Of a stretch of DNA of 64,000 bases, positions 37,620 through 64,000 are shown piece by piece. Every line of letters begins with the position of its first letter. Position 1 is the stretch's first letter. A model generated the notes under the pieces. It was not told the origin of the DNA, searched no databases, and saw only the letters and a list, made by a program, of their open reading frames with translations. The stretch lies in the NCBI GenBank assembly GCA_054601695.1, contig BAAHQB010000083.1, positions 682,001 through 746,000 on the forward strand, written 5' to 3'. The translations under genes and the position numbers were made by a program. This stretch comes from Amorphochlora amoebiformis. Taxonomy: Eukaryota; Cercozoa; Chlorarachniophyceae.

Positions 37620-38160
37620 GTGTTAGGGTTAAGATTACCTTACTCTCGCGATTAGGGTTAGGATTACTGGGTTGGGTTGGGTACCGTATGTTTTCACATA
37701 TCAGGGTTAGGGTTGGGCTTAGGGTTAGGGTTTGGGTTGGGGTTAGGGCTAGAGTTAGGGTTGGGTTTAGGGCTATGCTTAGGGTTCAAATTGAAGGGTT
37801 AGCCTTACATTGAGTTACTATTTCAGCTTTGGGATTTGGCTCAGGTAGGGTTAGGGTTCGGGTTGGGGTTAGGGTTAGGGCGCAAGGTTAGGGCGTCAAG
37901 GATAGGGCTTCAAGGTTAGGGCTAGGGTTGAGATTCGTACAGAGTAAGGGTTAGAGGGCTAGTTTTAGGGCTAGGATTAGATTATTCAGCATGTCTTAGT
38001 CCGAGGATCATTGACTCTTTTTTAAGGCTAGGGTTAGGGTTAGGGTTAGGGCACGTTTTGGAGAGCCTCGAGAGATTGTACGTATCCCTTTTCCGTGTCC
38101 AGAATCTGGGTTTAGGGTTAGGGTTAGGGTTAGGGTTAGGGTTTAGGGTAAGAGGTATTA
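37620..38160 (-). repeat. TTAGGG arrays with dispersed element copy 3
   Basis: Degenerate TTAGGG units (GGGTTGGG, GGGCTAGG and GCAAGGTTAGGG variants) surround the third copy of the 45-bp element at 37973-38017. The block is the longest G-strand telomeric region of the minus-strand gene territory. Confidence 0.88.
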
Positions 38161-38314
38161 GAGGGTTAGAGTCACCTCTTGCTCTAAGAAGCTTATCTTA
38201 ACAAAAGCCTTTTTGTTCTGATGTTTAAATATATATACATATATATATATATATATATCTATATATGTATATATAATGTACATATATAATACATGCATAT
38301 ATAAAATATATACA

Positions 38315-38348
<34 letters not shown>

Positions 38349-38358
38349 TATATATATA

Positions 38359-38412
<54 letters not shown>

Positions 38413-39073
38413 TTACCAGATCCCTACACAAAAGTACATATGTGAACACACTTCTTAACAAATATGGCTCTCTATATTATTGCACATACGTTTCAAACCT
38501 CCCAAAAACTATCAAACCATAATTTTGGAGCTAGGCTTAGTGCTATAATAATTCCGATTAGTGTATTGGGTAGGATTAGGGGGTAGGGTTAGGGTTGGGT
38601 AGGATTAGGTTGACCTTTATCCTTGTTTGTACAGCCCTATACACCGGACTAATGACTTGTAAAACCTTAATAGCTTCGGAAAATTGAATCTATTATATAT
38701 ATATATATATATAATATATATATATATATATTTGTGTGTGTATAAATACGTAAATATGTATAACTAGGGTTATTTATACACACATATGGGATGCATATTC
38801 TTATTTACATAGACATATACACATATACACATACATATATTGTATATGTCGAGAAGCCATAGATCGACCCAATTCCTAAAGCTATGCCTTCACAACTCCT
38901 TCTCTCTTTCTATGTGTGTATATGCATACACACATACACACACACCCCCCCCTATATATATATATATATATATATATAATGTATGTACACATATATACAT
39001 ATACATATATATAACCTTTCTCACCTCCTATATATATATATATACATATATATTTACATATACACATATATAT

Positions 39074-39111
<38 letters not shown>

Positions 39112-39149
39112 TTGTATATACTGCATACATGTGTGTATACATGCCAACA

Positions 39150-39295
39150 CACTAACCTTAACTCTAACCCTTAACCCTAATCCTAACCTTAACCCTATCC
39201 CAACATTAACCCTAACGTATTCCCAACCATAACCCTAACCCTAACTCATTCCCAACCCTAACCCTAATCCTAACCCTAACAATTTGACCCTTTCT
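39150..39295 (+). repeat. CCCTAA array (orientation exception)
   Basis: Degenerate CCCTAA units with CATTCCCAAC interruptions. This is the only sizeable C-strand block between 26 and 50 kb on the plus strand. Confidence 0.88.
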
Positions 39296-39715
39296 CTAAC
39301 TTGAAGTACAGCATTTATAGCCGCTGCCAAGCACATGGAGGCCTAAGGGTTTGGGCTTAATGTTAGCGTTCGAGTCTGGTGAACATCTTAGAATTCCTCT
39401 CTCTCCTCTCCCTCGCTCTCGCTTTCTCCCCTCTCTACCTGTGATTGAGTTAGTTTTGGGGTTTAGGGTTAAGGTTAGTAATTGGGTTAGGGCTAGGATT
39501 GCCTTTGTTTGCTTGGTGAGTAGTGCTGTGTGTAACGTTTGGGTGTGGAGAAGGAACACACGGCTGGCGAGCTGGAGGTACATGATATGTATGTGTGCGC
39601 GTAGATATGTATATTTATTTTATGTGTATTTACGCTTATGAATGTGTATATATTTACATATATATATATATAAATTATATATATATATATATGTGTATAA
39701 TATGTATATAATATG

Positions 39716-39807
<92 letters not shown>

Positions 39808-39878
39808 GTAGTACCTGGAGTATACGGACATCATGTACCGCCTTTCTAGCCCTCTTTTTCGATAACTCAGTCTATATA

Positions 39879-39910
<32 letters not shown>

Positions 39911-39915
39911 GCGTA

Positions 39916-39952
<37 letters not shown>

Positions 39953-39960
39953 CGTATGTA

Positions 39961-40000
<40 letters not shown>

Positions 40001-40096
40001 GCGTATGTATAGATTGTTTAGAAAAACACACACAAAACTATATATGTGTATATATTGACACATGTGTATATATGTACGTTTTATATGTAAAATATA

Positions 40097-40152
<56 letters not shown>

Positions 40153-40204
40153 ATTGTAGTATACGCCATAGACAACTATTGAACAATTTTTTAAATATAT
40201 ATAC

Positions 40205-40238
<34 letters not shown>

Positions 40239-40320
40239 GTGTGTGTGTGTGTATATAATGTATGTATATTATACAAACATCGATATACATACATATATAT
40301 ACATATATATACATGTATAA

Positions 40321-40366
<46 letters not shown>

Positions 40367-40449
40367 AATGTAATGCATATGATACAATGTTCTACAATAC
40401 ACCTCTCACACACATTCACGAATACACCAGATAAGAAAAGGTATAATAC

Positions 40450-40524
<75 letters not shown>

Positions 40525-40525
40525 A

Positions 40526-40572
<47 letters not shown>

Positions 40573-40844
40573 TATATATGTATGTATGTCTATATATATA
40601 TCAAAATTTAAAACCATACTCTCGCGTAAGCTTGCAAGCCCTGAAGCGCACGAAGGCTAAGGTCACACTCAACATTAATATTAGGGTTAAGTTTAGAGTT
40701 AAGGTTTAGATTACCGTTCGTCTTCGTAGAGAAAAGCGTTAAGCTCTCTCTCCTCGAGTATGAGATAGCCTGGATTAAGGTTAGGGTTAAGGCTAAGGTT
40801 TGGGGTAGGTTGGAAGTTTGGGTTGGGGTTGGTGAGATATGTTC

Positions 40845-40940
40845 AGTTGGAATAAACGAATACATGCTTTATGTATATATATATATATATGTTTGGGTCG
40901 GGGATGGTGGACAAGTTTAGTTGGGATAAACGAATACATT

Positions 40941-40997
<57 letters not shown>

Positions 40998-41040
40998 GGT
41001 TCGGGTTGGTGAGGTTTGTCTAGTTGGGATAAACGAATAC

Positions 41041-41045
<5 letters not shown>
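40845..41045. repeat. Three copies of a GGGATAAACGAATACATTAT unit between TA tracts
   Basis: A unit of about 60 bp (TTGGGTCGGGNTGGTGNNN, then AGTTGGGATAAACGAATACA) occurs three times, at about 40808-40870, 40890-40945 and 40994-41048. Each copy is followed by a (TA)n tract of different length. Confidence 0.88.
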
Positions 41046-41105
<60 letters not shown>

Positions 41106-41131
41106 TATATATAATATATATATATACATTT

Positions 41132-41176
<45 letters not shown>

Positions 41177-41275
41177 ATATTTATATATCCGCACATAAAA
41201 TACACACTACCAGGAGAGTCAACGGAGCCGTCGGCACGTGTCTTCATCTCCTTTCCCTTGGTAACCTTTATATAT

Positions 41276-41308
<33 letters not shown>

Positions 41309-41629
41309 ATGCATATGTAATAAAAAAATCTATATAATACTCAATATATTCTACTATATATATTGTATGTATATGTATATATATGTATATATATATGTAT
41401 TATATATATATATATATAAATATATATTTAACATAGGTTTAGCAAGAGTTAGTTTTAGTGCTAGGGTTAGGGCTAGGGATAGGGTTAGGGTTAGGGCTAG
41501 GGCTAGAGTTAGGACCAGAGGTAGGGTCAGGATGGGAGAAGGTTAGGTTTACATATAAATGTATAAAATTTATTCTATTATTATGTATTTACATAAATTT
41601 CCATATATATATATACATGTATATGTATG

Positions 41630-41664
<35 letters not shown>

Positions 41665-41867
41665 CAATATATGTGTATAAATTAAGTATCTATATTTAGA
41701 TTTGTTGACATGTTATATTTATATATAGAGCACAAATGTAGGTGAGGGCTCGTTACTTTGAGGCGAAAGACGACTTCGGGTGTTGCAACTGACCACGCGA
41801 CTACTTGGGCGTTTACGCTGTGGATATGTAGATATATGTGTATCACTGGATATGTAGGTATATATGT

Positions 41868-41968
41868 ATGACCATGCTGCTTGGGGGTTTACGCTGTGGA
41901 TATGTAGATATATGTGTATGAATGCTACTACTTCGGGGCGTTTACGCTGTGAATATGTAGATATGCAT
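41868..41968 (-). repeat. Two extra copies of the acceptor edge of the 41817-41757 exon
   Basis: GGCGTTTACGCTGTGGATAT marks the acceptor edge of the tentative minus-strand exon (sense CACAG|CGTAAACGCC). It recurs with small changes near 41885-41910 and 41938-41962. The copies lie in the upstream intron in the sense of the gene. Confidence 0.8.
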
Positions 41969-41997
41969 GTTGTTGTTGTATATTTGCGAATGTAGGT

Positions 41998-42042
<45 letters not shown>

Positions 42043-42115
42043 GTATGTATATTTTCATGAATATTGTTGCAATATAGTATTTATATATACATATTTTCTT
42101 TACGATAGTATGTAC

Positions 42116-42162
<47 letters not shown>

Positions 42163-42211
42163 TATATGTATATATCATATGTCCAATATATATATATATG
42201 TATATATATAC

Positions 42212-42242
<31 letters not shown>

Positions 42243-42275
42243 TGCATACGTGTAATATATACATATATATATATG

Positions 42276-42306
<31 letters not shown>

Positions 42307-42327
42307 GTATATATATTATATATATAT

Positions 42328-42378
<51 letters not shown>

Positions 42379-42446
42379 ATATAAATAATTCGTTACATAG
42401 GTATAATATAATACCTATAATTCAATTTGCAGTATATCCATATGCA

Positions 42447-42488
<42 letters not shown>

Positions 42489-42558
42489 AAATGTAACTTG
42501 TATATATATTTGTTTACACACACATATGTATATATGCATGTACACACACACACGCACA

Positions 42559-42619
<61 letters not shown>

Positions 42620-42702
42620 CATAAACATTTTTTAATACATATATATATATATGTATATATATTTATGTATACATATATGTATGTATATATATATATCATA
42701 TG

Positions 42703-42763
<61 letters not shown>

Positions 42764-42784
42764 CATACTTACATCTATGCACAC

Positions 42785-42956
42785 TTTAATATATACCCAT
42801 TCGCATAATTGACTTGTTTCCCAAAAAAATGGTGACATATATATATATATATTATATGTGTATATATATATGTAAAAATATATATATGTATATATATATA
42901 ATATGTATATATATATATATGTATATACATACATATATATACACATAATATACACA

Positions 42957-43026
<70 letters not shown>

Positions 43027-43095
43027 CATTAATACTTTTATACTTTGTAAATATATACCCATTTGCATAATTGATTTGTTTCCCGAGAAAAGGGT
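42785..43095 (-). repeat. Duplicated unique island either side of a TA tract
   Basis: ATATACCCATTCGCATAATT..TTGTTTCCCAAAAAAATGGTGAC (42791-42837) and ATATACCCATTTGCATAATT..TTGTTTCCCGAGAAAAGGGTGAC (about 43052-43098) are two copies of one island. Only the second continues into further unique sequence, so the first looks like a truncated copy of an exon edge. Confidence 0.85.
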
Positions 43096-43143
43096 GACCG
43101 TAACCTACCCACTCTGCCTCATGGTATTTAACCTATTATTTTA

Positions 43144-43174
<31 letters not shown>

Positions 43175-43182
43175 TTTACATT

Positions 43183-43213
<31 letters not shown>

Positions 43214-43289
43214 CGTGAATATACATATAGATATATAACATGATACATACATACATACATATATATACATACACATATACATATATATA

Positions 43290-43389
<100 letters not shown>

Positions 43390-43503
43390 GTGTGTGTGTA
43401 CATTGATATATACACAAATTTAAGACATAAGCGTTCTTACCAATCGGCGATCTACAAGTTGTTGTGTGGAGAGAATCCTAGTAAGTATAAATAACATATA
43501 CGC

Positions 43504-43568
<65 letters not shown>

Positions 43569-44124
43569 TATCAATACAAATCGAATCCCCTCCAAACCCT
43601 CTGCCTCTCTGTACATATGCATGAATATATACATGTATTACAATATATATATATATATATATATATGGAACACCAAGAACAAACTCAATGAATTCCCCCC
43701 TTTTTCTTGTCATCCGCTCCACTAATTCACCCCAATTTTCTCCTCTCTCTCTCTCCCTTTATTCTTGTATCTCAGCTATTTCTCGCTCTAATAAACTCCT
43801 TCTCTAACCTTTCTCTCTCTCACTATTCTTCTCATGTCTCTCTCTCTTTCTCTCTTCATGCCTACATGCCTAAATGCCCCTACTTGCCTATGTGTGTGCG
43901 TGAGAAAGAGAGATTTTTTTTTTTCTGTTTTTCCTTTGCCTCCCTGTGCATCTGTCCTCCCTCTGTACGCCTGTCGTTTCTCCATCTTTTCTCTCTCCCT
44001 CTCTCTCCCTCTCTCTCTCTCTCGCTCTCACCCCTGACCCCCCATTCCAACTTACTTTTGACTCCTCCCACGGTTATATTTTATTTTAATCGTAGCCAGC
44101 TGAGTAGCCGCAGAAATAATCTTG

Positions 44125-44185
44125 GATTAGGGGGTTAGGGTTAGGGTTAGGGTTAGGGATTAGGATTAGGGTTAGGATTTGGATT
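44125..44185 (-). repeat. TTAGGG array just downstream of a minus-strand donor
   Basis: About eight TTAGGG-type units lie immediately beyond the donor of the minus-strand exon ending at 44206. In the sense of the gene they read CCCTAA and form the first part of the intron. Confidence 0.85.
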
Positions 44186-44205
44186 TTGATCAGGGTCAGG
44201 ATTAC

Positions 44206-50783
<6,578 letters not shown>

Positions 50784-51153
50784 GCTTGCTTTTCGGAACT
50801 GCTCTCTCGGGTACTGCAACCCATCCTTTTTTCCTCTCTCCCTACAAAATCCTGTTCGATTATGAAGTAAGGAGATGAGCGAAAACTCGGCCTGGAGTAC
50901 GCTAGCGTCAGGTGCGGGGATATCAGCGTGGTATATAGTGGGTTTGGAGTCTATCGGAGAACTTCAAAGGCGGTGGGATACTCAATGAAGGGATTGAATG
51001 AGTTTAAGTCCTATGGATGCGCAGTTAGAGCAAGCAAAAGGCTTTGCGATGGCCTTTAGGATTTGATAGGACTGGTTTCTTTCTCTCTTCGGCTGACGTT
51101 GATGGTAAAGACTTGTGCGGTATGTAGGGTTAGAACAAGTAGTTCTGAAGAGT

Positions 51154-51202
<49 letters not shown>

Positions 51203-51245
51203 ATTCCAATAAATATGTAATGAGATATACATATATACATATATG

Positions 51246-51287
<42 letters not shown>

Positions 51288-51300
51288 GATATTTATCGTA

Positions 51301-51355
<55 letters not shown>

Positions 51356-51359
51356 CCAG
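50784..51359. promoter_or_regulatory. Divergent interval between the minus gene and the plus-strand exons
   Basis: This holds the start region of the minus-strand gene (ATG at 50783) and whatever begins the plus-strand gene. 50784-51150 is unique, fairly GC-balanced and open in several frames on both strands, for example a plus-strand frame ending near 51058 with SVRCGDISVVYSGFGVYRRT. TA tracts fill 51155-51350. Telomeric repeats switch from TTAGGG to CCCTAA on the plus strand across this interval. Confidence 0.45.
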
Positions 51360-52003
<644 letters not shown>

Positions 52004-52201
52004 GTATTGAGTACGTTGTAGATATATATACATCATTATGTATATGTTTTTAGATATACATTAATATGTAACATCTATACTCTTGAAGTATATCATTCAT
52101 TTATACGTGAATAGTATGAATATATATACAAGCGTATAAATATGTTTTTTTTTGTTTATATGTATACGTACATGAATAACATACACATATAATATATATA
52201 T

Positions 52202-52347
<146 letters not shown>

Positions 52348-52349
52348 AA

Positions 52350-52406
<57 letters not shown>

Positions 52407-52494
52407 ATATATATATTATACACATATATACATACATATATATATATATATATGTACATATACATACATAAGATACATATATATATATATATAT

Positions 52495-52541
<47 letters not shown>

Positions 52542-52659
52542 CAATGTGCTTCACCAGTGTAGATGTTACAAAGTACTATAGACAGATATATAATATATAT
52601 ATAGATATATGTATATATATATATGTATATGCATTATATATATATATATATATATGTAT

Positions 52660-52694
<35 letters not shown>

Positions 52695-52722
52695 GTATAT
52701 ATAGATACAAATATAAATATCC

Positions 52723-52753
<31 letters not shown>

Positions 52754-52819
52754 AATATCAATATTATGTATGTATCTTTAAAAATATATAAGAGTACATA
52801 TTCATTTTTGTATACATGC

Positions 52820-52861
<42 letters not shown>

Positions 52862-52898
52862 TATATATATATATATATAGTAGATAGATACATTTGTA

Positions 52899-52936
<38 letters not shown>

Positions 52937-53113
52937 ATATATATATATATAAGATATTTGACGTACATATGTATGTATACATATATATATATATGATATC
53001 ATTCAATTCTATTAATATATGTACGCTGGACGTATAGATGAGAAATAGAGACAGAGAGAAATGCATGTAATTCGGGAATACCTCTAATTTGATTTACGAA
53101 AACATGCATTTAG

Positions 53114-63694
<10,581 letters not shown>

Positions 63695-63802
63695 GTTGTG
63701 GACATTAAATTTATGTATATATATATGTATACATATATATATATATATATATATAACATATATATACATATACATGTATAGTAATTCGTATATGTATATA
63801 TG

Positions 63803-63833
<31 letters not shown>

Positions 63834-63854
63834 GCATTCAAATATGTAATATAT

Positions 63855-63914
<60 letters not shown>

Positions 63915-63955
63915 ATATATATACAGAGATATATCTGTAATGTATTGAGGTATAA

Positions 63956-63997
<42 letters not shown>

Positions 63998-64000
63998 AAA
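63695..64000 (+). other. TA tract at window end, intron of the oligopeptidase gene
   Basis: (TA)n with short GTGTGT and ACATATATA breaks follows the donor GAG|GTTGTG. No further exon is seen before the window ends, so the gene is 3'-truncated. Confidence 0.8.

Larger units (their letters stand above)
35172..43140 (-). other. Tentative minus-strand exons in TA/TTAGGG-rich DNA
   Basis: Islands that look coding on the minus strand with AG/GT edges include 37617-37554 (within it AYLVPLRKQFGDK), 36328-36272 ([15 protein letters not shown]), 39345-39303 (ASMCLAAAINAVLQ), 39872-39840 (LSKKRARKA), 41817-41757 (RKRPSSRVVSCNTRSRLSPQ), about 41258-41212 ([15 protein letters not shown]) and about 43140-43085. 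Phases do not all agree, and some islands are equally open on the plus strand (for example LIPKLLSQRDKIRLFKKNRG with donor GTAAGT ending at 37615). They probably belong to the 5' part of the coiled-coil gene and the 3' part of the 44-51 kb gene, but boundaries cannot be set. Confidence 0.35.

Overview
The window looks like a nuclear contig from a microbial eukaryote with human-type telomere repeats (CCCTAA/TTAGGG). It is dominated by two kinds of simple sequence: long (TA)n tracts and blocks of exact or degenerate CCCTAA repeats. Almost all long open frames are TA/TG/CT frames (Tyr-Ile, Leu-Ser, Leu-Thr runs) and are not genes. The real genes are cut into many very short exons (about 20-120 bp, some 300-450 bp) that sit like islands inside these repeats. 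They were found here by looking for unique islands flanked by AG and GT with compatible reading phase. The lineage cannot be fixed from this sequence alone. The gene set (JmjC hydroxylase, oligopeptidase B, C2H2 protein, p97-adaptor-like protein) fits a protist or alga.

Layout: (1) 438-10658 (+), 3' part of a KDM8/JMJD5-type JmjC oxygenase, 13 exons. (2) 12196-16813 (+), a two-finger C2H2 zinc-finger protein, about 527 residues. (3) 18951-23579 (-), a small basic protein with an N-myristoylation-type start and a VCP/p97-interacting motif (SVIP-like). It is head to head with (4) 23701-24593 (+), a charged protein of about 205 residues, across a 121-bp shared promoter region. (5) 26354-35171 (-), 3' part of a coiled-coil protein, with further tentative minus-strand exons up to 43 kb. 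(6) 44206-50783 (-), a multi-exon protein of unknown family with a start codon at 50783 and a Tudor-like segment near its lower end. (7) 51360-63694 (+), oligopeptidase B: 21 phased exons give about 391 residues of the N-terminal propeller region. The catalytic domain lies beyond the window, and three more exons at 51360-51892 may be its 5' end.

The most striking pattern is that the interstitial telomeric repeats behave as intron material. CCCTAAC matches the branch-point consensus YNYURAY, and many acceptors are one-base variants of the repeat (CCCTAG| or CCCTAAG|). From 26 to 64 kb the repeat orientation follows the direction of transcription: TTAGGG on the plus strand over the minus-strand genes, switching to CCCTAA over the plus-strand oligopeptidase gene. 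The switch lies near 50.8-51.4 kb, where the two genes diverge. Several introns also carry partial copies of the neighbouring exon edge, separated by (TA)n. No tRNA, rRNA, CRISPR array or recognisable transposase was seen.
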